Of a DNA stretch of 64,000 nt, positions 18,557 to 28,040 are shown piece by piece. Numbering within the stretch: the first letter of the stretch is position 1; each line of letters starts with the position of its first letter. The stretch is from the NCBI GenBank assembly GCA_029261855.1, contig JAJDAN010000021.1:1-64000 (forward strand). Reading direction: 5' to 3'. A program made the position numbers and the translations under genes. This stretch comes from Deltaproteobacteria bacterium (GTDB taxonomy: Bacteria; Myxococcota_A; UBA9160; UBA4427). Under the pieces are notes generated by a model that was given only the letters and a program-made list of their open reading frames with translations, was not told the DNA's origin and made no database searches.

Positions 18557-19711
18557 ATGGGTTTTGACGAAGTCGCCGCCGCGATCGATTCGATCGCTCA
18601 TCAGTGGCGTGCAGCGAGGCCCGAGCGTCAGCGCCGGCGTCACCTGGAGCGGGCCGACTTCGGCCTTCTCCGCGACGCAGGGTTGCTGCGGGTCGGAGCG
18701 CCAGAGGACCAGGGCGGACTCTGGCGCTCGCTCGAGGAGTCGGCCCGCCCGACCTGTTCGCTGTACCGGACGCTGGCCGCCGCCGACTCCTCGGTCGCGC
18801 TCGTCTCGTCCATGCACCCGGCCGTCATCTCCCTCTGGCTCATCAGTCCCGACCCGGACCAACCCGAATGGGAGGATCAGCGCAAGGCCGTCTTCGCCAG
18901 CGCGGTGGACGGCGTCCAGTGGGGCACCATCACGTCGGAGCCCGGAAGTGGCGGCGACATTTCGAAGACGAAGGCAACAGCCACGCCGGCCGAAGGCGAG
19001 CCCTTCCTCTCGGGTGCCCTCTACACCCTGCGCGGCGACAAGCACTTCGGCAGCGGCTCGGGAGTCACGCAACGGATGATGACGACCGCGATCCCCGACG
19101 GAGAGGACGAGCCCACGGTGTTCGTCCTCGACTTCGACGGTCGCCCGTGGGACGGCACCAGCGGCCTCGAGCTGATCGCCGAGTGGGACGGGGCCGGCAT
19201 GGCGGCCACCCAAAGCCATGCCATGCGACTCCGGGGCGCTCCGGCGGTGCGACTCGGCTTCGATGGCCCGCTCGTCCCGATCGCCGCGGCCGCGGCCCCG
19301 TTCAACGCGCTTCTGTTTACGGCGGTCGTGCTAGGTGTCCTCGACGAGGCAGTGGCGCTGGCTCGAGAGCGGATCGCCGTCCGCGCCGAATCGCTCCGGC
19401 CCTTCGAACAGGTGGAGTGGACCCTGGCGGAACGCGACCACTGGGTCTGCTGTCAGAGCTACGAGGGTGCCATGCGCGCCATCGAAGGAGGCGACCCCGC
19501 CGCCTCGCTCTACGCCGCGATGAGAGCCAAGCACGCTGTTGCCGAGCTCGCCGAATCGACGATGTTGCGGCTGACGCGGGTGCTCGGCGGCGGAACCTTC
19601 TCGCTGAGCTCACCTTTTTCGCGTTGGTTCGAGGACGTGCGGGCTCTCGGCTTCCTGCGCCCACCCTGGGCGCTTGCGCACGACACGCTCTTCGCGACGT
19701 CGCTCGAGTAG
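18557..19711 (+). CDS. Acyl-CoA dehydrogenase family protein
   Basis: A protein of about 384 residues with the acyl-CoA dehydrogenase/flavin-monooxygenase fold. Helical N-terminus: FGLLRDAGLLRVGAPEDQGG. Middle beta domain: WGTITSEPGSGGDI, LRGDKHFGSGSG and FVLDFDGRPWDGTSGLELI. C-terminal helical domain: TAVVLGVLDEAVALARERI to LTRVLGGGTFSLSSPFSRWFEDVRALGFLRPP. The last part resembles the HpaB/DszC-like group more than fatty-acid dehydrogenases. I prefer the ATG at 18557 (MGFDEVAAAI); an in-frame ATG at 18512 would add 15 residues without family similarity. It precedes a quinone-oxidoreductase-like gene on the same strand by 39 bases. Confidence 0.85.
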   Translation: MGFDEVAAAIDSIAHQWRAARPERQRRRHLERADFGLLRDAGLLRVGAPEDQGGLWRSLEESARPTCSLYRTLAAADSSVALVSSMHPAVISLWLISPDPDQPEWEDQRKAVFASAVDGVQWGTITSEPGSGGDISKTKATATPAEGEPFLSGALYTLRGDKHFGSGSGVTQRMMTTAIPDGEDEPTVFVLDFDGRPWDGTSGLELIAEWDGAGMAATQSHAMRLRGAPAVRLGFDGPLVPIAAAAAPFNALLFTAVVLGVLDEAVALARERIAVRAESLRPFEQVEWTLAERDHWVCCQSYEGAMRAIEGGDPAASLYAAMRAKHAVAELAESTMLRLTRVLGGGTFSLSSPFSRWFEDVRALGFLRPPWALAHDTLFATSLE

Positions 19712-19750
19712 AGCGCGTACCCCTGCAGCGCCTGTACAAGGAGTCCCCCA

Positions 19751-20809
19751 ATGCCCCGACCCACGACCATGCGCGCGTGGCGCGTCCACGAGTACGGCGA
19801 ACCCGAAGACGTTCTCCAGATCGACGAAGTCCCGGTTCCCGAACCCGGCCCCGGGGAACTGCTCGTTCGCGTCCAGGCGATCCCCCTCAACCTGAACGAC
19901 ATGGAGCGAATCACGGGCAAGAACATGATGGTCCGCCCGCCGCTCCCGACGATTCCCGGGATGGAAGTGATGGGAATCGTGGAAGCGTGCGGAGAGGGAA
20001 CGAGCGATCGGTTGGGCGAACGCGTCGTCGCGATGCCGGCCCGGGCCTTCGGCGGCTTTGCGGAGTACGCCGTGTGCCCCAGCGTATCCGCGTTCGAGAT
20101 GGCCGCAGAGATACCGCTTCCCGATGCGGCAGCGCTGTACTTCCCCTTCCATCTCGCCTGGCTCGGGCTCTTCGACCGCGCGGATCTTGGCAGTGGTGAA
20201 ACCGTCTTGATCCATGCCGCCGCGGGAGGGTCCGGGTCCGCCGCGATCCAGCTCGCAAAGAACGTGGGCGCACGCGTCTTCGCAACGGCCAGCTCGGAGG
20301 CGAAGCTCGATCTCTGTCGAGAGCTGGGGGCCGATGTCGCGATCAACTACGCCGAGTCGAACTTCGCCGACATCGTCCTGGACGAAACCGACGGCAAGGG
20401 TGTGGATGTCGTCTTCGACAACGTCGGGGAAGCCGTGATGGCGGATTCCATGAAGTGCATCGCATACAACGGCCGCTACCTCATGATGGGCTTCGCCTCG
20501 GACAAGAGCGTGGTCGATGAGAAGTTCGTCGTTCCCCGCGCTCTCGCCGTGGGCAACTTCCGGCTCTGCGGCGCAATGCTGGCTTACGTCGACGAAAACA
20601 CGTCCAAGGCGATGAAGCGGGGCCCCGGGTGGAACTTCGTCCCCGAAGCCTCGGGACAGCGATTCATGCGAGAGATCAACGACCTCGTGCTCGCGAAACG
20701 CATCAAGCCAGTCATCGGCAGCGTCGTCGACTTCGCGGAACTTCCGGGCGCGATCGCCGCCCTCGCGAACCGCAAGACGACCGGGCGGACGATCGTGAGG
20801 CTCTGGTAG
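19751..20809 (+). CDS. Zinc-independent MDR family quinone oxidoreductase
   Basis: A 352-residue medium-chain dehydrogenase/reductase of the quinone oxidoreductase (Qor-like) type. The N-terminal GroES-like domain has VRVQAIPLNLNDMERITG and PTIPGMEVMGIV. The coenzyme domain has LIHAAAGGSGSAAIQLAK, then ATASSEAKLDLCRELGAD, DVVFDNVGEAVM and GRYLMMGFASDKSV. Structural zinc-binding cysteines are absent, as in this subgroup. The C-terminus GRTIVRLW is typical. AAGGAG lies 8-9 bases before the ATG. It probably shares a message with the acyl-CoA dehydrogenase-like gene. Confidence 0.9.
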   Translation: MPRPTTMRAWRVHEYGEPEDVLQIDEVPVPEPGPGELLVRVQAIPLNLNDMERITGKNMMVRPPLPTIPGMEVMGIVEACGEGTSDRLGERVVAMPARAFGGFAEYAVCPSVSAFEMAAEIPLPDAAALYFPFHLAWLGLFDRADLGSGETVLIHAAAGGSGSAAIQLAKNVGARVFATASSEAKLDLCRELGADVAINYAESNFADIVLDETDGKGVDVVFDNVGEAVMADSMKCIAYNGRYLMMGFASDKSVVDEKFVVPRALAVGNFRLCGAMLAYVDENTSKAMKRGPGWNFVPEASGQRFMREINDLVLAKRIKPVIGSVVDFAELPGAIAALANRKTTGRTIVRLW

Positions 20810-20874
20810 GCTGTAGTCTACGCCGAGTTCGAAGCCGCACTTCTCCCCTTTTGAGTCACTCGCAGAGGCTACCC

Positions 20875-22626
20875 GTGCACGACTTGATCATTCGCGGCGG
20901 CACCCTGATCGACGGAACGGGTGCGCCGGCCCGCCAGGCTGACGTCGCCATTGCGGGCGGCCTCGTCGTCGCTGTTGGGCAGGATCTCGGAAGTGGCCGC
21001 GAAGAGATCGACGCGAGCGGGCTGATCGTCACACCCGGTTGGGTCGATATCCATACCCACTACGACGGCCAGGCCACCTGGGACGCCCACCTGACCCCCG
21101 CGCCGTGGAATGGCGTCACGACAGTGGTCATGGGCAACTGCGGAGTCGGCTTCGCTCCCGTCAAGCCGGATCAACACGCCTTCCTGATCCAGCTCATGGA
21201 AGGGGTAGAGGACATCCCCGGAAGCGCGCTCACCGAAGGCATCCAGTGGCAGTGGGAGACCTTCCCCGAGTTCCTCGATGCCTTGGAGGCGCGGCAGTTC
21301 GCGATCGATGTCGGCACCCAGGTCCCCCACGGCGCCGTCCGCGCCTACGTGATGGGTGATGCGGGCGCCAAGAACGAGGAAGCCAGCCCGGAAGACATTG
21401 CCGCAATGGCGGCAATCGCCAGAGAGGGTCTCGAAGCCGGGGCTCTCGGCATTTCCACCTCGCGGACGAAACTGCACAAGGCGAAGGACGGCGAGTTCGT
21501 GCCGGGCACCCACGCTGCCTTCGACGAGGTACTGGGGATCGGGAGAATGCTGGGCGAGGTGGGACACGGCGTCTTCCAGCTGGCGGGCGACTACCTGCCG
21601 GAAGACACCGAGCTCGGCTGGATGAAGCAACTCAGCCGCGAAACTGGCAAGCGCGTCTTGTACAGCATGGTGCAAAGCGGTGGCGACCCGGACCAATGGC
21701 GACGATTGCTACGGGCCTCCGAAGTCGATCGAGCCGAAGGAGGATTGCTGACCCCTCAGATCGCCCCGCGCCCGGCCGGTCTGCTCCTCGGCTTCGAGAG
21801 CAGCGTGCATCCCTTCCTCCTGCACGCGAACTTCTGGCCCCTGCTCAAGCTGTCCGTGGAGGAGAGGCGAGCAGCGTTGGCCACCCCGGAAACGAGGGCG
21901 TTGGTACTCAGCAAGCCCCCCGACTACAGCCAATTGAGCGGAGTCGTGGCGATGGTCATGCACGGTTTCGATCAGATGTTCGTGCTCGGCGAAGAACCCG
22001 ACTACGAGCCGGCAGCAGAGCAGAGCATCGCTGCCATCGCGGAAAGGGAAGGCCGAACGCCCCAGGAGGTGGCGTACGACGTCATGGCTTCGGAGGGCGG
22101 CGACGGACTGATCTTCCTGCCGATGCTGGGCTACGTCGACCGGGACCTCAACGCGACGGCGGAAATGATGCGCCACCCCAACAGCATCTACGGCCTGGCG
22201 GATGGCGGCGCGCACTGCGGCATGATCAGCGATGCCAGCATCCCCACCTTTCTGCTGACCCACTGGGCCCGGGACCGGACCCGTGGCGAGCGAATCCCCA
22301 TCGAAGAGCTCGTGGAAAATCAGACCAGCCGGACCGCGAAGTGTTATGGCCTGGATGATCGCGGCGTGATTGCACCCGGCATGAAGGCGGACATCAACGT
22401 CATCGATTTCGACAACCTGCGCATCCACGCCCCGAAGATCGCCTATGACCTACCCGCCGGTGGCAAGCGCTTCCTGCAGCAGATCACGGGCTATCACAGC
22501 ACGATCTGCAGTGGCGAAGTGATCTATCGCCACGGGAAAGCGACTGGGAAACTCCCGGGCCGACTCATCCGGGGCCCCCAGTCCGCCCCCCGCGCCTCGG
22601 TCGAACCCGAGATCGCCGGAAGATGA
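20875..22626 (+). CDS. N-acyl-D-amino-acid deacylase/amidohydrolase family protein
   Basis: A 583-residue amidohydrolase of the D-aminoacylase (DAN) type. The N-terminal composite-domain start is DLIIRGGTLIDGTGAPARQ. The metal site is VDIHTHYDGQATWD. GNCGVGFAPV is characteristic of this subfamily. GLADGGAHCGMISDAS carries the catalytic aspartate region, and GVIAPGMKADINVIDFD returns to the beta domain. Members hydrolyse N-acyl-D-amino acids or related amides and bind zinc. The start is GTG at 20875 (VHDLIIRGG). It is about 100 residues longer than classical D-aminoacylases, as is common in deltaproteobacteria-like genomes. Confidence 0.88.
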   Translation: MHDLIIRGGTLIDGTGAPARQADVAIAGGLVVAVGQDLGSGREEIDASGLIVTPGWVDIHTHYDGQATWDAHLTPAPWNGVTTVVMGNCGVGFAPVKPDQHAFLIQLMEGVEDIPGSALTEGIQWQWETFPEFLDALEARQFAIDVGTQVPHGAVRAYVMGDAGAKNEEASPEDIAAMAAIAREGLEAGALGISTSRTKLHKAKDGEFVPGTHAAFDEVLGIGRMLGEVGHGVFQLAGDYLPEDTELGWMKQLSRETGKRVLYSMVQSGGDPDQWRRLLRASEVDRAEGGLLTPQIAPRPAGLLLGFESSVHPFLLHANFWPLLKLSVEERRAALATPETRALVLSKPPDYSQLSGVVAMVMHGFDQMFVLGEEPDYEPAAEQSIAAIAEREGRTPQEVAYDVMASEGGDGLIFLPMLGYVDRDLNATAEMMRHPNSIYGLADGGAHCGMISDASIPTFLLTHWARDRTRGERIPIEELVENQTSRTAKCYGLDDRGVIAPGMKADINVIDFDNLRIHAPKIAYDLPAGGKRFLQQITGYHSTICSGEVIYRHGKATGKLPGRLIRGPQSAPRASVEPEIAGR

Positions 22627-22851
22627 CGAGCATCGTCACGGAGCGCACCCGCAGCAGCGCGCTGTAGTTCAACTGAAACATCACTTCGGAGCCGATCGCC
22701 GGGCTGCTCGGGCCTGTGAGCCGCTGGACGCTTCGACGAAGCCACCCTCCAACCCGCCGAGCCCCCTCCAGATCGTCGACCAGGAGGAGGCGTGCTGCCG
22801 GAGCGGCCCGCTACAGCGCGGGAGTACCGGTCGATTCGTTAATCTCGGCGC
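22627..22851. other. Intergenic region whose right end belongs to a duplicated segment
   Basis: No gene is seen. From about 22790 the sequence matches the last 45 bases of the AhpD-like selenoprotein gene and the gap after it at 41335-41404, with a 6-base indel. This marks the left edge of a duplicated block that continues through the hydrolase gene. Confidence 0.5.
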
Positions 22852-23671
22852 ATGCGGACCCTCCGCTTCGTTCTGTTGCTCGGAGCGGCGCTTGCTCTGG
22901 TGGTCGTCATGTGGAGTCGGATCGTCGATGGCATGTTGTTCCACCCGACGCCGGGTGTGGACATCCGGCCCGAAGAGATCGACGTGGCGGCCGAAGACGT
23001 CTACCTCGAGACCGAGGACGGGGTCCGCATCCATGGCTTCTGGCTGCCCGCGCCGGGCGCCACCCGAGCCATCCTCTTCCTGCACGGCAACGCTGGGAAT
23101 GCGTCGCATCGACTGCCCAACGCCGCCGGACTCGTCGATCTCGGCGCGAGCGTGCTGCTGCTCGACTACCGCGGCTATGGGATGAGCGAGGGCACGCCTA
23201 GCGAGGTCGGCGTGATGGCCGACGCGCGCGCCGGTCTGTCGTACTTGACCGGACAGCGCGGCGTACCCGAAGAGCGCATCGTCGTGTTCGGCCGGTCTCT
23301 CGGCGGCGCAGTCGCCGTCGATCTCGTGCAGGATCGAACCGTCGCGGGCTTGATCCTCGAGAGCACGTTCACTTCGCTCTCCGGCATGGTCGGCCGCATC
23401 CTGCCGCTCGCCGCTCCGTTCGTTCGGGGACGGTTCGATTCGGAGGCGAAGATCGCGCGCCTGCGCGCGCCGCTGCTCTCGCTCCACGGCGATCGGGACG
23501 AAATCGTGCCCTTCGCGCTCGGCCGCGCCCTCTTCGATGCAGCCCCCGAGCCCAAGGCATTCGAGGTCATCGCCGGCGCGGGCCACAACGATACGGTCCA
23601 GGTCGGCGGACGCCCGTACTACGAGCGGATCCGGCGCTTCCTCGACGAAGTCGCGCCCGTCGAGGGATGAG
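22790..23671 (+). repeat. Copy 1 of a duplicated ~880-base segment
   Basis: This block is closely similar to 41335-42224. Both contain the string TCGATTCGTTAATCTCGGCG just before the hydrolase start, and the coding parts give proteins differing at about 28 of 272 positions. Similarity ends right after the stop codons. The first part of this copy resembles the 3' end of the AhpD-like gene that is intact only at the other locus. Confidence 0.85.
22852..23670 (+). CDS. Membrane-anchored alpha/beta hydrolase, paralogue 1
   Basis: A 272-residue alpha/beta hydrolase of the BEM46/YqkD-like group. An N-terminal hydrophobic segment (FVLLLGAALALVVVMWS) should anchor it in the inner membrane. The oxyanion motif is LFLHGNAGNASHR, the nucleophile elbow FGRSLGGAVAV (Ser in GRSLG), the acid LHGDRDEIVP and the histidine GAGHNDT, so the triad is complete. 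It is about 90% identical to the gene at 41405-42223. Neighbours here (amidohydrolase on the left, metal efflux genes on the right) differ from those at the other locus. The substrate is unknown; esterase activity is likely. Confidence 0.88.
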   Translation: MRTLRFVLLLGAALALVVVMWSRIVDGMLFHPTPGVDIRPEEIDVAAEDVYLETEDGVRIHGFWLPAPGATRAILFLHGNAGNASHRLPNAAGLVDLGASVLLLDYRGYGMSEGTPSEVGVMADARAGLSYLTGQRGVPEERIVVFGRSLGGAVAVDLVQDRTVAGLILESTFTSLSGMVGRILPLAAPFVRGRFDSEAKIARLRAPLLSLHGDRDEIVPFALGRALFDAAPEPKAFEVIAGAGHNDTVQVGGRPYYERIRRFLDEVAPVEG

Positions 23672-23724
23672 GGGGACTGCGCGGGCAGGCTGAGGGCGCG
23701 GCGCAGGGCCTCACGTCCGTGCTC

Positions 23725-26700
23725 TCATGAGGGGGGGTGTTCGTCCGCGGGTTGTGCGTCCCGGCCCGGGAAGCTGGCGTAGAGCACCGGGAGCACGAAC
23801 AGGGTGAGGAGCGTGCTCGAGGCGAGCCCGCCGATGACGACCGTCGCGAGCGGGCGCTGGACCTCCGCGCCCGTCCCCGTTGCCAGAGCCATCGGCACGA
23901 AGCCCAGCGCGGCCACGAGCGCGGTCATCAGGACCGGCCGCAGCCGGGTGACGGCGCCCGTGCGGATCGCGTCGTGGAGATCCCGGCCCTCCCCACGCAG
24001 CTCCCGGATGAAGGTCAGCATCACTACACCGTTCAGGACCGCGACACCCGAGACGGCGATGAAGCCCACCGCGGCGGAGATCGAGAAGGGGATGCCGCGC
24101 AGGGCGAGGGTGGCAACACCACCGGTGAGGGCCAGCGGAACGGCCGAGAAGACGAGTAGTGCGTCCTTCGCATTGCCGAAGCTCGAGAACAGCAGCAGAA
24201 AGATCAGCACGAAGCAGATCGGCACGACGATCGACAAACGCTGCTTCGCCTCCTCGAGCTGCTCGAACTGGCCGCCCCACTCCAGCCACGTCCCGGGCGG
24301 AAGCTCCACCTCCGCAGCGATCCGATCCTGCGCTTCTCGCACGAAGGAGCCGATGTCGCGTCCTCGCACGTTCGCTTGCACGACGATGCGCCGCTTGCCG
24401 TTCTCGCGGCTCACCTGGTTCGGCCCCTCGCCCACGCGCAGCGCAGCCACGCTGTCGAGCGGGATCGTCCGGATCCCGCGGAGCCCGGTGCCCGGTCTCG
24501 CGCGCCCGGAGTCGTCCCCGTCGGCGGACGGGAGCGGGATCGGCAGGCGCGCCAGCGCCGTGAGATCCTCGCGGTGGGCCTCCCCCAGGCGCACCACGAC
24601 GTCGAAGCGCCGGTCGCCCTCGAACACCTGGCCCGCCGTGTGTCCGCCCACGGCGATCGCAATCGCCTCATGGACGTCCGCCACGTCGAGACCAAAGCTG
24701 CCCAGCGCGGCGCGGTCGACGTCGACGTCGAGAACGGGAGCGCCAGTGATCTGCTCCATGCGGGCGTCTCGCGCCCCGGAAATCCCTGCGATCAGCCGCT
24801 CGATGCGCTCGGCCACAGGGGCCAGCTCGGCGAAGTCGTCGCCGAAGAGCTTCACCGCCAGGTCGGAGCGCACGCCGGCCAGTAGCTCGTTGAAGCGCAT
24901 CTCGATCGGCTGCGTGAACTCGTAGCTCGCGCCCGGGATGCCTTCGACCACCGCTTCGAGCTTCCGCCGCACCTCCTCCTTGCGCGCGCCCGGTTCGTCC
25001 CACTCGGCGCGAGGTCGCAAGATGACGAACGTATCGGAGATGTTGAAGGGCATCGGGTCCACCGCCATCTCGGCGGTTCCCGTCCGCGAGAAGACGAAGG
25101 CCACCTCGGGCACCGTGGCGAGCCTTCGCTCGACCTCGAGCTGCAGGCGCGTCGCCTCCTCGAGCCCCACGCTCGGGATCCGCACGGGCTGCACGACCAC
25201 GTCCAGCTCGGAGAGGGTCGGCGCAAAGACCTGGCCGATGCGCGTGAAGAGTCCGAGCCCGCCCACGAGCACGACGACCGCCGTGCCGAGCACCACGGCG
25301 CGGTGGCGCAGGGCCGATCCGAGCATGCGCCCGTAGGCCGACCGCAGCGGCTCGATCACCCGGTCCGGGCGGTCGTCGCCAGCGGGGCGGACGAAGATCG
25401 CGACCATGGCGGGAACGAAGGTGAAGGCCAACGCGAAGGCGCCGGTCAGGGCGAAGATCACGGTGAGGGCCATCGGCCGGAACATCCGACCCTCGACGCC
25501 GGTGAGGAAGAGGATCGGGACGTAGACCACGATGATGATCGCGCCGCCCATGCTCGCCGCGCCCAGCACCTGACTGCTGGCCCGGCGCACGGTCTCCAGG
25601 CGCTCGTGCAGGGCGAGCTCGCGCCCTAGCGTCCGACGCCTCTGCCGCAGCTGCCGCAGACAGTTCTCGACCACGATCACCGACCCGTCCACGATGAGGC
25701 CGAAGTCGATGGCGCCGAGACTCATCAGGTTTCCGCTGACACCGGCCTGCCGCATGCCGATCGCGGCGATCAGCATAGAAAGCGGGATCGCGAGCGCGGT
25801 GATGAGTGCGGCCCGGAGATTGCCGAGCAGGACGAGCAGAACCACGATCACGAGCAACGCGCCCTCGACCAGGTTGCGCTCGACCGTGCGGATCGCCGCG
25901 TCGACCAGGGCGGACCGGTCGAGCACCGTCTTGGCGTGGATGTCGGGCGGGAGCGTCCGGTTCACCGCCGCGAGCCGCTCGCCGACCGCACGCGCCACGC
26001 TGCGGCTGTTCTCGCCGATCAGCATGAAGGCCGTGGCGACGACCACCTCGCTGCCGTTCTCGCTCGCACTGCCTGTGCGGATCTCGCGACCGATCCCGAC
26101 CTCCGCCACGTCGCGCACGCGCACGGGCGTTCGCTCGCGGATGGCGACCACGACCTCTGCGAGCTCTTCGAGCCCCGAGATCCGGTCGTCGGCGCGCACG
26201 ACGTACGCTTCGCCCATCCGTTCGAGATAGCCCGCGCCCGTGGCGAGGTTGTTGCGCTCGAGCGCCGCTACGAGTTCCCCCAACCGGATGCCGTGGGCCG
26301 CGAGCTTCATCGGGTCGGGCTCGACGTGGTATTGCTTGCGGTAGCCCCCGATCGCGTCCACGCCCGCCACGCCGCGCACGCTCTGGATCTGTGGGCGGAT
26401 GATCCACTCCTGCACGGTGCGGAGGTATGCGGCCCGCTCGCGCGCGGTCCCCAGGCGCTCGCCCTCCGGCGTCCGATACGAACCGTCGGGCTGCCAGCCG
26501 GGTCGCCCCGGGAGAGGCGCCGCGCCTTCGCCGTCCGGGTGCTCGAACTCGACGGTCCACATGTAGATCTCGCCGAGGCCCGTGGTGATCGGACCGAGGC
26601 CCACCTCGGCGCTCGCCGGCAGGAGATCGCGCAGAGCGGACAGGCGCTCGGCCACCTGCTGGCGCGCGAAATAGAGATCGACGTCGTCGCGGAAGACGGC

Positions 26701-26982
26701 GGTCACCTGGGAAAAGCCGCTGCGCGCGAAGGAACGTGTATGGTCGAGGCCCGGCACGCCCGCGAGCTCGGTCTCGATCACGAAGGTGACCTGGCGCTCC
26801 ATCTCCGTGGGCGATAGGGACGGGTCGGCGGTGTTGATGACCACCTGCCGGTTGGTGACGTCCGGGACGGCGTCGATCGGGAGACCCAGCAGCGCGTGCC
26901 CGCCCACCAGGGCGACGGCGATCGCCGCCAGCACGACGAAGCCCCGGTGATCGATCGAAAAGCGAAGGACGCGTTCCAGCAT
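23725..26982 (-). CDS. czcA: CzcA/CusA-type heavy-metal RND efflux pump
   Basis: A 1085-residue inner-membrane RND transporter of the heavy-metal (HME) class that drives metal cations out through a tripartite complex. Twelve membrane segments in the usual 1+5+1+5 layout flank two large periplasmic loops. LGAIDFGLIVDGSVIVVENC is the HME signature in TM4 with the essential aspartate pair (DFG...D). The N-terminus MLERVLRFSIDHRGFVVL is typical. It follows the adaptor gene by 18 bases and is last in the leftward operon outer-membrane protein, adaptor, pump. Divalent Zn/Co/Cd/Ni is more likely than Cu/Ag because the adaptor is His-rich, but this is inference. Confidence 0.93.
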   Translation of the reverse strand: MLERVLRFSIDHRGFVVLAAIAVALVGGHALLGLPIDAVPDVTNRQVVINTADPSLSPTEMERQVTFVIETELAGVPGLDHTRSFARSGFSQVTAVFRDDVDLYFARQQVAERLSALRDLLPASAEVGLGPITTGLGEIYMWTVEFEHPDGEGAAPLPGRPGWQPDGSYRTPEGERLGTARERAAYLRTVQEWIIRPQIQSVRGVAGVDAIGGYRKQYHVEPDPMKLAAHGIRLGELVAALERNNLATGAGYLERMGEAYVVRADDRISGLEELAEVVVAIRERTPVRVRDVAEVGIGREIRTGSASENGSEVVVATAFMLIGENSRSVARAVGERLAAVNRTLPPDIHAKTVLDRSALVDAAIRTVERNLVEGALLVIVVLLVLLGNLRAALITALAIPLSMLIAAIGMRQAGVSGNLMSLGAIDFGLIVDGSVIVVENCLRQLRQRRRTLGRELALHERLETVRRASSQVLGAASMGGAIIIVVYVPILFLTGVEGRMFRPMALTVIFALTGAFALAFTFVPAMVAIFVRPAGDDRPDRVIEPLRSAYGRMLGSALRHRAVVLGTAVVVLVGGLGLFTRIGQVFAPTLSELDVVVQPVRIPSVGLEEATRLQLEVERRLATVPEVAFVFSRTGTAEMAVDPMPFNISDTFVILRPRAEWDEPGARKEEVRRKLEAVVEGIPGASYEFTQPIEMRFNELLAGVRSDLAVKLFGDDFAELAPVAERIERLIAGISGARDARMEQITGAPVLDVDVDRAALGSFGLDVADVHEAIAIAVGGHTAGQVFEGDRRFDVVVRLGEAHREDLTALARLPIPLPSADGDDSGRARPGTGLRGIRTIPLDSVAALRVGEGPNQVSRENGKRRIVVQANVRGRDIGSFVREAQDRIAAEVELPPGTWLEWGGQFEQLEEAKQRLSIVVPICFVLIFLLLFSSFGNAKDALLVFSAVPLALTGGVATLALRGIPFSISAAVGFIAVSGVAVLNGVVMLTFIRELRGEGRDLHDAIRTGAVTRLRPVLMTALVAALGFVPMALATGTGAEVQRPLATVVIGGLASSTLLTLFVLPVLYASFPGRDAQPADEHPPS

Positions 26983-27000
26983 GTCGCTGACTCCGTCGGG

Positions 27001-28032
27001 CTAGTGGTGGTGCCCGCCACCCTCGCCCTTCTCGAGCTCGGCCTTCAGGATGAAGACCCCCTCGTGGGCAACCTCGGTTCCGGGATCGAGACCGGCTTCG
27101 ACCTCGACTCGCTGGCGACCGCGCCGGCCGAGCGTCACGGGGCGCGCCTCGACTCGACCTCCCGAACGCGCGAAGACGACGGCGCGGCCGTCCACGATCT
27201 GCACCGCCGCGGCCGGGACCACGACCCGCGCCTCCACGGGCTCGGCGACGGTGGCCGTCACGAAGAGGCCCGGGCGGAAGCGCCCGTCGTCGTTCGCGAG
27301 CACGACCCGCGCCCGTGCCGCGCGCGTGTGCCGGTCGACGATCGGGGACACGTAGTCGATCTCTGCATCGACGGCGGGGACGCCGGGGACGCGGACGGAG
27401 ACCTTCTGGCCCGCGCGCACGCGCGGTGCATCCTGCGGATAGATCGCGAGGACCGCCCACACCGTCCGTAGGTCGCCCACCACGAAGGCCGCGCGTTCGC
27501 GCCCGATCATCTCTCCGGGCGCGGCATGCTGCTCGAGCACCGTCCCGGTGATTCCGCTCCGAACCTCGAAGGAAGACAGGTTCTCGCTCTCGACGACGGC
27601 GAGAACGTCGCCGCGCGAGACGCGGTCTCCCACGCGTTTCGACACCGACCGCACGATCCCGGGAAAGCGGGGACCGATGGCCGCGATCCGCTCGGGATCC
27701 GACTCGATCTCGCCCGGCACTTCGAAGCCCAGGTCGATGGTCCCGGCGCCAGCGGCTTCGAAGCGGACGCCGAACTCCGCGAGCTCTGCGGCGGAGAAGT
27801 CGAGCGTGCGCACCAGCTCCTCGTGCTCTTCGTGTTCCTCTTGCGCCGCGTGCTCCGGTTCCGGGGCGTGACGGGCTTCGTTCTCGGAATGGCCGTGCTC
27901 GTGCTCGCCATGCGGGCCTTCTTCCGCGCCCTCGCAGGCGGCGAACGCGACCGCGAGGGCGAGAATCAGGGACAGGCGGCGACCGGCCGCGTTCCGCGCG
28001 GTTCGGCGCATGCTCGCTCTTCGGCGCATCAT
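27001..28032 (-). CDS. czcB: RND efflux periplasmic adaptor (CzcB-type), His-rich lipoprotein
   Basis: A 343-residue membrane-fusion protein linking pump and outer-membrane channel. An N-terminal signal with a lipobox-like AFAAC (Cys about residue 29) suggests a lipoprotein. Residues about 33-65 are rich in His and Glu (GEHEHGHSENE and further HEEHEE), and the protein ends GGGHHH. Both are plausible metal-capture sites. The adaptor core is seen as IGPRFPGIVRSVSKRVGDRV (barrel/lipoyl start), VVESENLSSFEVRSG and VVPAAAVQIVDG. AGGGGGAG sits directly before two adjacent ATG codons (28030-28032, 28027-28029). A GTG at 28044 overlaps the stop of the channel gene (GTGA). I chose the first ATG but any of the three is possible. 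Confidence 0.88.
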   Translation of the reverse strand: MMRRRASMRRTARNAAGRRLSLILALAVAFAACEGAEEGPHGEHEHGHSENEARHAPEPEHAAQEEHEEHEELVRTLDFSAAELAEFGVRFEAAGAGTIDLGFEVPGEIESDPERIAAIGPRFPGIVRSVSKRVGDRVSRGDVLAVVESENLSSFEVRSGITGTVLEQHAAPGEMIGRERAAFVVGDLRTVWAVLAIYPQDAPRVRAGQKVSVRVPGVPAVDAEIDYVSPIVDRHTRAARARVVLANDDGRFRPGLFVTATVAEPVEARVVVPAAAVQIVDGRAVVFARSGGRVEARPVTLGRRGRQRVEVEAGLDPGTEVAHEGVFILKAELEKGEGGGHHH

Positions 28033-28040
28033 CTCCCCCT

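Noticed and set aside
24668..27460. A 930-codon frame within the RND genes
   Set aside because: It overlaps the CzcA and CzcB-type genes in another frame and consists almost entirely of Arg, Gly, Pro and Ala.
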